From: an uncultured Flavobacteriales bacterium
Lineage (GTDB): Bacteria; Bacteroidota; Bacteroidia; Flavobacteriales_G; Salibacteraceae
DNA length: 53,007 bases
NCBI GenBank assembly: GCA_937899835.1
Contig: CALCCE010000237.1
Location: forward strand, 1-53,007
Reading direction: 5' to 3'
Shown here: positions 24,869-33,269 of the stretch, one piece after another
Numbering within the stretch: the first letter of the stretch is position 1
Layout of the letters: the number at the start of each line of letters is the position of its first letter
The notes under the pieces: model-generated
What the model was told of the DNA's origin: nothing
What the model saw: the letters and a program-made list of their open reading frames with translations, nothing else
The model's database searches: none
Program-made: the position numbers and the translations under genes

Positions 24869-27013
24869 ATGGAGCAATTGACGCAAAACCTCAAGGACGG
24901 TGCGATGCAACTGCTGGAAGTTCCCTTTCCGGCACTCGAACCGGGCCATATTTTGGTACGCAACCACTATTCGGTCATCAGTGCTGGAACGGAAGGTAAA
25001 ACCGTGAAAGATGCCCGCCTGGGCTACATTGGAAAAGCCCGGGCCCGGCAAGAAGAAGTGAAAAAGGTGATCCGCACGGCCAAAACACAAGGGGTGATGA
25101 AAACCTACCGCATGGTAATGGACCGCCTGAATGCTCCTTCTCCGCTGGGTTACAGTTGTGCGGGCGAAGTGATTGCCGTGGCGGCCGATGTGCGTGCTTT
25201 TAAGGTGGGCGATCGGGTGGCATGCGGTGGAGCCGGAGCGGTACACTCGGAAGTAGTGGCCATTCCTATCAACCTCTGTGCAAAGGTTCCCGATGGGGTG
25301 CCGATGCAAGAAGCTGCTTTCACAACCGTGGCATCCATTGCTTTGCAAGGTATTCGGCAAGCTGATTTGCGCCTGGGCGAAAATGCAGTAGTTATTGGCC
25401 TGGGTTTGATTGGGCAGCTCACCGTGCAATTGCTGCAAGCCGCCGGCGTGAAAGTTGCCGGCATCGATATCGATGATCAGCAGGTGGCACTGGCCCGTTC
25501 GCGCGGCATTGATTTGGCCCTTAACCGAAAACAAGAAGGAGTTGAAAGTGCCATTGAAGGATTTACCCACGGAGCGGGTACGGATGCGGTTATCATTACC
25601 GCGGGTACTTCTTCTACCGACCCGGTAGATTTAGCCGGGGTACTTTGCCGCCGAAAAGGCAAAGTGGTGATTGTAGGCGCGGTACCTACCGGTTTTCAAC
25701 GCAAGCCTTACTACCGCAAGGAATTGGATTTGCGCATGTCGAGCTCTTACGGTCCTGGTCGCTACGACCCGGAATACGAAGACAAAGGCCATGACTATCC
25801 GATTGGTTACGTGCGCTGGACAGAGAACCGCAACCAGCAAGCTTTCTTACAACTCTTGGGTGATCAAAAGATCGACCTGAAGGGTTTGTTGACGCATGAA
25901 TTTGATTTTGATAAGGCGCCTGATGCCTACCAATTGATTTTAGAGAAAAGTGAACCCTTCGTGGGCATCGTTTTAAAGTACGACCTCGAAAAACCTTTGC
26001 CAAGTGTGCCCAAGGTGCGCGGTGCGGCCAGCACAAGGCCCAACCAGGGTGTTGGTTTTATTGGGGCAGGGTCTTTCGCCCGCAACTTTTTGTTGCCCAA
26101 CCTCAAAGATCGGGTGCAGTTTATGGCCGTGGCCACCAGCCGCAGCAACACGGCACAAAACGTGGCCAACAAGTACGGTTTTTCTAAAGCCACCTGCGAG
26201 GCCACCGAAGTGTTAGACGCAGAAGCTACCGGAAGTATTTTCATTGCTACGCGGCACAACACCCACGCTAAATTCGTGTTGGAAGGCTTGAAGCGCAACC
26301 TGAACGTTTTTGTAGAAAAGCCCCTTTGTCTCACGGAGGAGGAGCTCGAAAACATACGGGAGACCTACAACCGGCAATCCGGGCAGCTTATAGTGGGTTT
26401 CAATCGCCGGTTTGCTCCATTGGTAGAAAATATCTTACGCGATCTTCCTGATCATGCGCCCAAGGCGCTGAACTTTCGCATCAATGCGGGGCAGTTGCCC
26501 GCCGACCATTGGGTACATGATCCCAAAGTTGGAGGCGGCCGAATTTTGGGAGAGGCCTGTCACTTTATCGATCTTGCCCGCTACATGGCCGGGGCACCGT
26601 TTCAATCGGTGTCTGCCACCGCCATGAAAGATGCCCATGACAAATGGGATTCGGTAGCGATGCAATTTCAGTTTACCAACGGCAGCACTGCTTCAATCTC
26701 TTATTTTTCCAACGGTAGCAACCTGGTGAGCAAAGAGTATTACGAAGTGTTCTGCGAAGGCCGCGTTTGGCAATTGGACGATTTCAAAACCCTTACCGTT
26801 CACGGCAAAAATTCCCAAACCACCAAGGCTTCTACTCAAGATAAAGGCCATGCTCGTGAAATGGAATTGGTGGCGGAAGGCTTTACCAAAGGTGGTTCGG
26901 AAGTCATTCCCTTTCGGGAAAGCTACGAGGCCATGCGGGCTACCTTTGCCGTTTTAGAATCCATCAGAAATGCCGGTGAGCGGGTAGTGATTCCTACGGC
27001 CGATCAGGATTGA
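24869..27013 (+). CDS. Two-domain oxidoreductase: zinc-alcohol-dehydrogenase-like plus Gfo/Idh/MocA
   Basis: A 714-residue fusion. Residues 1-370 are a medium-chain dehydrogenase: the G-E-V-I-A-V...G-D-R-V-A-C segment and the nucleotide-binding V-V-I-G-L-G-L-I-G-Q near 175. Residues 390-714 are a Gfo/Idh/MocA oxidoreductase with V-G-F-I-G-A-G-S-F-A-R near 393-403, E-K-P-L-C-L (the E-K-P motif) and G-G-G-R-I-L-G-E-A-C-H-F-I-D. Such fusions recur in bacterial polysaccharide loci and presumably oxidise or epimerise a sugar nucleotide with NAD(P). The substrate is unknown. It follows the second asnB gene after 44 bases but has its own promoter box. Its last 10 bases overlap the convergent paaZ gene. 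Confidence 0.85.
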   Translation: MEQLTQNLKDGAMQLLEVPFPALEPGHILVRNHYSVISAGTEGKTVKDARLGYIGKARARQEEVKKVIRTAKTQGVMKTYRMVMDRLNAPSPLGYSCAGEVIAVAADVRAFKVGDRVACGGAGAVHSEVVAIPINLCAKVPDGVPMQEAAFTTVASIALQGIRQADLRLGENAVVIGLGLIGQLTVQLLQAAGVKVAGIDIDDQQVALARSRGIDLALNRKQEGVESAIEGFTHGAGTDAVIITAGTSSTDPVDLAGVLCRRKGKVVIVGAVPTGFQRKPYYRKELDLRMSSSYGPGRYDPEYEDKGHDYPIGYVRWTENRNQQAFLQLLGDQKIDLKGLLTHEFDFDKAPDAYQLILEKSEPFVGIVLKYDLEKPLPSVPKVRGAASTRPNQGVGFIGAGSFARNFLLPNLKDRVQFMAVATSRSNTAQNVANKYGFSKATCEATEVLDAEATGSIFIATRHNTHAKFVLEGLKRNLNVFVEKPLCLTEEELENIRETYNRQSGQLIVGFNRRFAPLVENILRDLPDHAPKALNFRINAGQLPADHWVHDPKVGGGRILGEACHFIDLARYMAGAPFQSVSATAMKDAHDKWDSVAMQFQFTNGSTASISYFSNGSNLVSKEYYEVFCEGRVWQLDDFKTLTVHGKNSQTTKASTQDKGHAREMELVAEGFTKGGSEVIPFRESYEAMRATFAVLESIRNAGERVVIPTADQD

Positions 27014-29049
27014 TCGACCTTTTTCACCATGGTTAAAATGGTAGCAAGGGCTACTGTTTCACCGGTTTCGTCGTAAACATCTACCAGAAATTTCACAATG
27101 CCTTTGGCGATGTCTTCCTCGCTGCGTTTTTCCTGGTCGATTTTTTCCTTCACCGTAAAGCGCACCCCAATGGTAGCTCCGGGATAAACCGGTTTGGTGA
27201 ACCGACACTCGTCGATGCCATAGTTTAACAGTACTGGTCCTTTCTTCGGATCTACGAACAAACCGGCCGCTTTGGCCAATACAAAATATCCGTGGGCTAC
27301 CCGTTGTTCGAAAATGGTACCGTCCAAAGAGGTAACATCGGTGTGGGCGTAGAAATTATCTCCGCTCACGTTTGCAAAATTGAGGATGTCGGCTTCAGTG
27401 ACCGTGTGTTTGTGGGTAAAGACGGTTTCTCCAATTTCCAATTCTTCGAAATGCTTCCGGAAAACGTGCACGTCTTTTTCAGTTTGCTTGCCACCGTATT
27501 GGTATACGTTGGTTACTGCGGTGAGGGTTGTAGGCGAACCCTGAATGGCGGTTCGTTGCATGTAGTGCAATACGCCACGTTTGCCACCCATTTCTTCGCC
27601 ACCGCCGGCCCGTCCGGGCCCGCCGTGCACCAACATGGGCATGGGCGATCCGTGTCCGGTACTTTCTTTGGCGCACTCTTCGTTGAGCACCAAAATACGA
27701 CCGTGGTGCGAAGCGGCTCCCAATACAAAATCGCGAGCGGTTTTATTGTCTCCGGTTACGATGGAACATACCAACGATCCCATACCCATTTTGGCCAGTT
27801 GAATAGCATCGTCCAGGTTTTGGTAAGGCAATAAGGTGCTTACTGGTCCAAAGGCTTCAATGTCGTGCACCGCGTGGATTTTGAAGGGATCATCGTTGCG
27901 CATGAGGATAGGAGCCAGGAAGGCGCCAGCCTCTTTGTCGGCACCTACTACTTCAAAGTTGTTGAGGTCTCCGTAAACGATTTCCGAACTCTCTGCCAGC
28001 TCCAATACTTTCGAACGCACTTCTTCTACCTGGCTTTTACCCGCCAAAGCACCCATGCGCACACCTTCGGTTTGGGGGTCGCCAATGGTGGTTTTGGCCA
28101 GTTGCCTTCCCAAGGCAATTTGAACGTCTTCCAGCAGGTTCTCGGGAACCATTACCCGACGAATGGCAGTACAGCGTTGGCCGGCCTTCAAGGTCATTTC
28201 CCGGCGGACTTCCTTCACAAAAATGTCGAACTCGGGAGTTCCCGGAACGGCATCGGGTGCCAATACACAACAGTTGAGCGAATCGGCTTCCATGTTGAAA
28301 GGCACCGCTTCTTCCACAATGCGTGGGTGCGATTTCAGCATTTTACCCGTCACTGCAGAACCGGTAAAGGTCACTACGTCCTGGCTTTCTACGTGATCCA
28401 TAATGCCGGAGGCAGAACCACAAATAAGTTGGAGGGCGCCATCGGGCAGAATGCGGGAAGCTGCGATTTCTTCTACTACTTTCTGCGTGAGGAAAGAGGT
28501 GAGGGTTGCAGGTTTTACCACCGCGGGCACCCCTGCCAACCAGTTCACAGCTACTTTTTCCAACATGCCCCACACTGGAAAGTTAAAAGCATTGATGTGT
28601 ACAGCAACGCCTTCTTTGGGCACCATGATGTGGTGGCCGATAAAGTTGCCTCCTTTGGAAAGGGGAGCAGTAGCACCGTCTACGTAATAAGGTTCGTTGG
28701 GGAATTGCCGTCTCAAACTGGCGTAGGCAAACAAGTTGCCGATACCACCTTCGATGTCTACCCAGCTATCGGGGCGGGTAGCACCCGTAGCGTAGCTCAC
28801 CTCGTAAAATTGCTCTTTGCGGTCAAACAAATGCAAGGCCAGGGCTTTTAGCATTCGTCCACGTTCGTGGAAAGTCATTTTGCGCAATGCAGGACTTCCG
28901 ACTTCCCGGCCGTAGCGGAGCATGTCTCCAAAGTCGAGCCCGGCGGTGGTGGCATGAGCGATGACCTCACCGGTGATGGCATTGTACAAGGGTTTGCCCT
29001 CTCCGGAGCCTTCTTCCCATTTTCCGTGAACGTAGTTTTTGAGCTTCAT
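27004..29049 (-). CDS. paaZ: Bifunctional PaaZ: oxepin-CoA hydrolase and 3-oxo-5,6-dehydrosuberyl-CoA semialdehyde dehydrogenase
   Basis: A 681-residue protein of typical PaaZ length. Residues 1-520 form an aldehyde dehydrogenase domain with general base E254 (F-N-M-E-A-D-S) and nucleophile C293 (G-Q-R-C-T-A), near the E256 and C295 described for E. coli PaaZ. Residues 535-681 form a MaoC-like hydratase domain with D564 and H569 in S-G-D-N-F-Y-A-H-T-D, again close to the E. coli positions. The enzyme opens the oxepin-CoA ring and oxidises the resulting aldehyde to 3-oxo-5,6-dehydrosuberyl-CoA, the substrate of PaaJ. It stands alone on the minus strand, about 24 kb from paaY, with polysaccharide genes between. 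Confidence 0.95.
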   Translation of the reverse strand: MKLKNYVHGKWEEGSGEGKPLYNAITGEVIAHATTAGLDFGDMLRYGREVGSPALRKMTFHERGRMLKALALHLFDRKEQFYEVSYATGATRPDSWVDIEGGIGNLFAYASLRRQFPNEPYYVDGATAPLSKGGNFIGHHIMVPKEGVAVHINAFNFPVWGMLEKVAVNWLAGVPAVVKPATLTSFLTQKVVEEIAASRILPDGALQLICGSASGIMDHVESQDVVTFTGSAVTGKMLKSHPRIVEEAVPFNMEADSLNCCVLAPDAVPGTPEFDIFVKEVRREMTLKAGQRCTAIRRVMVPENLLEDVQIALGRQLAKTTIGDPQTEGVRMGALAGKSQVEEVRSKVLELAESSEIVYGDLNNFEVVGADKEAGAFLAPILMRNDDPFKIHAVHDIEAFGPVSTLLPYQNLDDAIQLAKMGMGSLVCSIVTGDNKTARDFVLGAASHHGRILVLNEECAKESTGHGSPMPMLVHGGPGRAGGGEEMGGKRGVLHYMQRTAIQGSPTTLTAVTNVYQYGGKQTEKDVHVFRKHFEELEIGETVFTHKHTVTEADILNFANVSGDNFYAHTDVTSLDGTIFEQRVAHGYFVLAKAAGLFVDPKKGPVLLNYGIDECRFTKPVYPGATIGVRFTVKEKIDQEKRSEEDIAKGIVKFLVDVYDETGETVALATILTMVKKVDQS

Positions 29050-29060
29050 AGCGTGCGTTT

Positions 29061-29095
29061 GATCGTTTTATAACGTGATCTTACACACAAAGTAA
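29061..29095 (-). promoter_or_regulatory. Possible promoter and operator of paaZ
   Basis: CAAAGTAA (29088-29095) reads TTACTTTG on the minus strand, one base from TAnnTTTG. Just downstream of it, before the start codon, lies CGTT-TTAT-AACG (29064-29075), flanked by GATC on both sides (29061-29080). An inverted repeat between promoter and start codon is the usual place for a repressor. Consensus-based inference only. Confidence 0.25.
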
Positions 29096-29156
29096 GGAAA
29101 AAATGCCCGCCTAAACAGGGTATTAATGCGGGTTTCAGCGGTGTAAAAGTGTAGAT

Positions 29157-29900
29157 TTAATGACGGCTCGATCCGGTTTCCAATCCGGCGGGCGAGCCAC
29201 TTTCGGAAGGAAGTATCGGGGTGATTCCCGAGTGATCTATCAGGCGATCGCCTTGAACGAGGAGGTAATACGAGATTTCGTTCTCTTCCAGGTGCATGAA
29301 GCGGGTTTCTTCCGCGTATTTGTGGTTCAGCACCTGATACAAAGCCTTGCGTGCTTCGTAGCGAAAAATCTCACTGTCTTCAATAGCATTGTGCCCAATT
29401 TGAAAGTAGGGGTGTTGACAGGACTCTGTATTGATGAAGGTAGCGATGTAGAGCCGGTTGATTTCGGGATACTTTGTCAACAACTCCTCCATCGCGCGCG
29501 CAATGGGGTGCAGTTCTGCATCGGGCAGACGTTTGAACAGCAAAGTGGTTTTGCGAATGTCTACCCAACCCGATTCCATGGCTTGAGCATCCAGCCCTAC
29601 CAACACATCGGTGGTGACATCAAGGCCTCCCTGGCGGCAGCGCCTGATCTCGCGCGCGCAATCGAACGGACCGTAAGGAAAGTACCAAAGGCCGATGAGG
29701 AGGGAGCGCCAAATGTATTTTAGGGAGTATTTCCGTTGTTCTCGATCGTTGCGGATCAACACTGCGGGAGACAAACGGTACAAACCGATGGCCAATAGCC
29801 CAATACGATAAGGGAATACCTTAAAGCGGGCACCGTTTTTCAATTCACAGTGCAGGTCCGTCAAAGACAGCCCTTTGATATTTAGCAATTGAACTCGCAT
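29157..29900 (-). CDS. Hypothetical protein, unknown function
   Basis: A 247-residue protein not matching any family I recognise. There is no signal peptide. Residues 27-48 (V-F-P-Y-R-I-G-L-L-A-I-G-L-Y) and 62-80 (Y-I-W-R-S-L-L-I-G-L-W-Y-F-P-Y-G) are hydrophobic but interrupted by charges, so membrane contact is possible. The centre (residues 120-165) is helical and charged, and the C-terminus is serine- and glycine-rich. A start at the ATG at 29898-29900 is supported by CAAAGATA (TATCTTTG on the minus strand, 29917-29924) 17 bases upstream. It is divergent from oxyR, which could mean OxyR control, but no OxyR operator was identified. Confidence 0.6.
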   Translation of the reverse strand: MRVQLLNIKGLSLTDLHCELKNGARFKVFPYRIGLLAIGLYRLSPAVLIRNDREQRKYSLKYIWRSLLIGLWYFPYGPFDCAREIRRCRQGGLDVTTDVLVGLDAQAMESGWVDIRKTTLLFKRLPDAELHPIARAMEELLTKYPEINRLYIATFINTESCQHPYFQIGHNAIEDSEIFRYEARKALYQVLNHKYAEETRFMHLEENEISYYLLVQGDRLIDHSGITPILPSESGSPAGLETGSSRH

Positions 29901-29916
29901 TGGGATGAAAGCCTCT

Positions 29917-30122
29917 CAAAGATAACGGATTGCAACGGTTATCGGTTGGGGCATGGGTACCATTATTCGATGACTATTTGAGAGCTTCCGATGAGTGGCC
30001 CAGACTTTGGGTTGGGTGGATTTGTTGGTATTTTGAATCTGCATCGCGAGCCGATGCGTCCCTTACTGGTTCAAAAAGCTATGGCATTCTCCAAAGCTAA
30101 TCTCCGTACATATTTATCTTTG
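29917..30122. promoter_or_regulatory. Divergent promoter region of the hypothetical gene and oxyR
   Basis: TATCTTTG boxes occur on both strands: minus strand at 29917-29924 for the hypothetical gene and plus strand at 30115-30122 for oxyR. A perfect 6-base inverted repeat, GCATCG and CGATGC around five bases (30041-30057), lies between them and could be an operator or a small hairpin. Confidence 0.4.
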
Positions 30123-30154
30123 CAATCTGAATCAAGACACTATTCGTTTTTGTA

Positions 30155-31087
30155 ATGACGATCCAGCAATTGAATTATGTGGTAGCCCTTGATACCCATC
30201 GGCATTTTGTAAAAGCGGCCGAAAGTTGTTTTGTGGCGCAACCAACCCTTACTCTACAAGTAAAAAAACTCGAACAAGAATTGGGGCTTACTCTGTTTGA
30301 CCGAAGCGTACAGCCTTTGGTACCTACACCCATGGGGGAGCTGTTTGTTTTGAAGGCCCGCCAGATTCTCCGGGATGTGAATTCCCTCATGGAGTTGGTG
30401 AAGTCGGAGAAGAACGACCTGGAAGGCACTTTTCGGCTGGGAGTGATCCCTACTTTGGCACCCTACTTGTTGCCCCGCTTTTTGAAAGATTTTAGCGACC
30501 AGCACCCGAAAATCCGCCTGGAGATTCGTGAATTGACCACCGAGAATATTCTGCGTGGCTTGAAGGCCGACACGCTGGATTTGGGTTTGTTGGTGACGCC
30601 GGTAGACGAAAATCAACTGCGCGAAATTCCACTTTTCTACGAGCCCTTTTGGGTGTTTGCCAGTGCGGAGAACCCATTGCTTTCCCAAGAAACCGTTGCT
30701 CCCGACAGCCTCACCACTGACGGTTTGTGGCTGTTGCAGCAGGGCCACTGCTTTCGCAATCAGGTGCTCAATCTGTGTCAGCAAAACCAGCTTTCTCCTT
30801 CGGAAAGTCGTTTTTCGTTCGAAAGCGGATCGATTGAGACCCTCAAAAACATGGTGAAAAGCAATTTGGGCTACACGCTGATTCCTGAGCTTTCGCTGCA
30901 GCAGGGCGATGACCAACAATACGTACGAAAGTTTTCAGATCCTCAACCCGCTCGTGAAGTGAGCCTGGTTGTGCATTCGGGCTTCACCAAAGAATTGCTG
31001 ATTGATCATTTGCGGGATACCATTCTGAAACACACGCCAGATCATTTTCGAAAAAACGAGCGTTTCGTGCGCATCAAGTGGCGCTGA
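30155..31087 (+). CDS. oxyR: LysR-family hydrogen-peroxide sensor/activator OxyR
   Basis: A 310-residue LysR-type regulator. The N-terminal winged helix-turn-helix (residues 1-60) reads T-I-Q-Q-L-N-Y-V-V-A-L...F-V-A-Q-P-T-L-T-L-Q-V-K-K-L-E. The C-terminal effector domain holds the pair of redox cysteines in G-H-C-F-R-N-Q-V-L-N-L-C near residues 199-208, matching Cys199 and Cys208 of E. coli OxyR in spacing and context. Oxidation by peroxide to a disulfide is the known switch that activates antioxidant genes. No catalase or peroxiredoxin gene is adjacent. Its TGA stop abuts the stop of the convergent GT2 gene with no bases between. Confidence 0.92.
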   Translation: MTIQQLNYVVALDTHRHFVKAAESCFVAQPTLTLQVKKLEQELGLTLFDRSVQPLVPTPMGELFVLKARQILRDVNSLMELVKSEKNDLEGTFRLGVIPTLAPYLLPRFLKDFSDQHPKIRLEIRELTTENILRGLKADTLDLGLLVTPVDENQLREIPLFYEPFWVFASAENPLLSQETVAPDSLTTDGLWLLQQGHCFRNQVLNLCQQNQLSPSESRFSFESGSIETLKNMVKSNLGYTLIPELSLQQGDDQQYVRKFSDPQPAREVSLVVHSGFTKELLIDHLRDTILKHTPDHFRKNERFVRIKWR

Positions 31088-31954
31088 TCAGCGGTTCCAC
31101 TTTTCCACCAGGCGTTTTTCCAGGCGTTGGGTGCCACCAAAAATTTGGGCCAATCGGTAAGTCCATTCGCGCAGCCGCGACCGCTTTTTGCATTGACGGT
31201 ATTTGTGGTCGAGGTCCAGCAAATTGTTGCCCAGGTGTTCCTGTTGAATGGCTTTGGCCTCCAGGATCGAATCGCAATTGCCCGAACTAAGTCCGCCGGC
31301 CCGATAGCCAGTGAGCATGTTGCCTTCTACATAGTGAAAGCGATGGCCGGCGACTACCGTCCGCAATAAAAAATCGTAATCTGCTGCAATTCGATAGTGC
31401 TCATTGAAACCGCCCACGGCATCGTATACCTTCCGGGTAACAAAAACTGCTGGATGAATGAGGGTCATGGTTTCCTTCATCCGATCGAGGTGGGGCACTC
31501 CGCGTTTGATGAGGCACACGTTGCTCAATTCTTGAATGTGGCACACATCGCCATACACCACATCGGCACCGCTTTCCAGGTAGGCTTGCATCACGCTTTT
31601 TAGTGCTCCCGGATAGTAGAAATCGTCGGCATTGAGCAAGGCGATCATTTCTCCTTTGGCCAGGGCCAGGCCCTTGTTCATAGCGTTGTAAATGCCCTTG
31701 TCGGGTTCCGAGATCCAGTAGGCCAGTTGGTTGTCGTACTGTTGTAGCAATTCCACCGTGCCGTCGGTAGAGCCTCCATCCACCACAATGTATTCCATCG
31801 GTGCATATGCCTGGCTCAGCACACTTTCTATGCATTGTTTGAGCAACGGTAGTCCGTTGTAAACCACCGTAACTACCGAGAGCAAAGGAAGATCACCTTC
31901 CGTTTTTGGTACCGGTTTTCTGGTGCGCCAACCGCCTTCGAGGCGCTTACTCAT
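31088..31954 (-). CDS. GT2-family glycosyltransferase
   Basis: The protein has 288 residues from the ATG at 31952-31954, which overlaps the upstream gene's stop (ATGAGTAA). A longer frame to 32017 would lie inside that gene and is less likely. It has a GT-A fold: V-V-T-V-V-Y-N-G near residues 27-34, V-D-G-G-S-T-D-G-T near 58-66, and N-A-D-D at 108-111 as the metal/nucleotide-binding acidic motif. P-A-V-F-V-T-R...G-G-F-N-E follows near 168-184. It transfers a sugar from a nucleotide donor on the cytoplasmic face, probably building the repeat unit. It forms a two-gene unit with the preceding GT-B transferase. Confidence 0.85.
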   Translation of the reverse strand: MSKRLEGGWRTRKPVPKTEGDLPLLSVVTVVYNGLPLLKQCIESVLSQAYAPMEYIVVDGGSTDGTVELLQQYDNQLAYWISEPDKGIYNAMNKGLALAKGEMIALLNADDFYYPGALKSVMQAYLESGADVVYGDVCHIQELSNVCLIKRGVPHLDRMKETMTLIHPAVFVTRKVYDAVGGFNEHYRIAADYDFLLRTVVAGHRFHYVEGNMLTGYRAGGLSSGNCDSILEAKAIQQEHLGNNLLDLDHKYRQCKKRSRLREWTYRLAQIFGGTQRLEKRLVEKWNR

Positions 31955-33032
31955 CTTGGTAAACGATAAACTTGTCAAAGCCCTTTTGGAAATCGAAATC
32001 GTCTCCTGCACGGGCACTTCGTGCCGAATAGTCGCTGTACGCTGACTTGATGGTTTCCACCGCTTCAGCGATTTTAGAAGGGATGATCTCGTCGATCAAC
32101 TTGCCGGCCTTATAATCTGAAATGGGCTTGAAACCGACGATATCGTTCCCGATAACGGGTAAACCGGCGGCAAAGTAGTTGAACATTTTCCCGGAAGGGG
32201 AGGAGAGGTAGTTGAAATTATCGCCGTGTCCAAATCGGAAATCGAACATGCAAAACCCGATGTCGAAAAAGCTCAGGTAATCCAACACCTCATCCTGGTC
32301 GGTGTAGGTGTGGTCAAATAGCAACCGGTGGCTTTCAATCAGGTCTTGATAAGCATCTTCCAACTGGGCAGTATAGTTTTCGTCTTTGATGCCTTTTAGG
32401 GTAAGCGAATAACTCAACGGCAAGTAACGCAACGACTCGATGCACTGATCGATGCCATAATAGGGCTTGATGTTGCCAAAATACACCAACCGGTGGTTGA
32501 ATTCTTTTTTGCCTTTGGGCACCCGATCGAGAATGGGCGCATTTTGGATGTAATGCACCTTGGTGGCCGAGTTGGGGCCAATCAGAAACTCTTTGCGCTC
32601 TTTCGATTGAATGATGAGTTGTCGAATACCTGCCCGGCGGGCTTGGAGCATCAGCTCATCGTTGGCTACTTCCAGGGAGAGAAAAATCACCCGTTCGAAA
32701 TAGGCCCTACAGGCGGTAAAGCCCAAAGCATCTACTCCGATTACCATGTCGTAGGGCGTTTCCTTTTCCCGTTCGAGATAGCGGTTGAGCAACAAGCCCT
32801 TGTACCAGCGGTAGCGTTTGAGGCGCCTCAACAAGAGGTAGCGAAACTTTCGAATTTTAATGCAGGTGATGTCTTCAAACTCTACCGGGTTATCGAAAAC
32901 ATCCAGTTCGAAACAAACGATGCGTACCCGGTGGGTTTTGCTCAGGCACTTGTAAAAGTTGAGAATGGTCGGCGAGTAGGCAATCCACTCGTCGGGAAAC
33001 ACGATTAGCGCGCTTGGTTTGGTATTCTCCAT
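31947..33032 (-). CDS. GT-B glycosyltransferase (GT4-like)
   Basis: A 361-residue protein with a two-domain GT-B layout. The N-terminal half has A-L-I-V-F-P-D-E-W-I-A-Y-S and a central P-Y-D-M-V-I-G-V-D-A-L-G segment. The C-terminal half starts R-L-V-Y-F-G-N-I-K-P-Y-Y-G near residue 185 and continues to S-G-K-M-F-N-Y-F-A-A-G-L-P-V-I-G near 288-303, the position where GT4 enzymes carry the donor-binding glutamate (here replaced by other residues). Sugar specificity is unknown. It probably heads a short operon with the GT2 gene, with a candidate promoter box at 33200-33207. Confidence 0.75.
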   Translation of the reverse strand: MENTKPSALIVFPDEWIAYSPTILNFYKCLSKTHRVRIVCFELDVFDNPVEFEDITCIKIRKFRYLLLRRLKRYRWYKGLLLNRYLEREKETPYDMVIGVDALGFTACRAYFERVIFLSLEVANDELMLQARRAGIRQLIIQSKERKEFLIGPNSATKVHYIQNAPILDRVPKGKKEFNHRLVYFGNIKPYYGIDQCIESLRYLPLSYSLTLKGIKDENYTAQLEDAYQDLIESHRLLFDHTYTDQDEVLDYLSFFDIGFCMFDFRFGHGDNFNYLSSPSGKMFNYFAAGLPVIGNDIVGFKPISDYKAGKLIDEIIPSKIAEAVETIKSAYSDYSARSARAGDDFDFQKGFDKFIVYQDE

Positions 33033-33199
33033 GGTTTTTGCGTGAACGGCTTTTTCTTAATTTACCAGGTTGGGCAAGGTTGAAAAAGGGGCATCACGAT
33101 CGCTGCTGCATTAAGCTTGCGCTTTCAACGGCAGTTCCTTTCTCCTTCTCTGCGATAGGGTGCTAAAGTGAGGTACAACCAAAGCGCAGAAATCGATTA

Positions 33200-33207
33200 C
33201 AAAAATA
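33200..33207 (-). promoter_or_regulatory. -7 promoter box for the GT-B/GT2 pair
   Basis: CAAAAATA on the plus strand reads TATTTTTG on the minus strand, matching TAnnTTTG. It lies about 170 bases upstream of the start at 33032, giving a longer leader than other genes here. The rest of 33033-33269 shows no gene. Confidence 0.3.
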
Positions 33208-33269
33208 GGTTTAGTAGAAACATTCACCCACAATCTGGCGATTAGTTATCCACCAAAGGCACTTGATGA

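Noticed and set aside
26004-26355. Open frames on both strands inside the oxidoreductase and other long genes
   Set aside because: They are out-of-frame shadows of well-supported genes and show no domain, start signal or spacing of their own.
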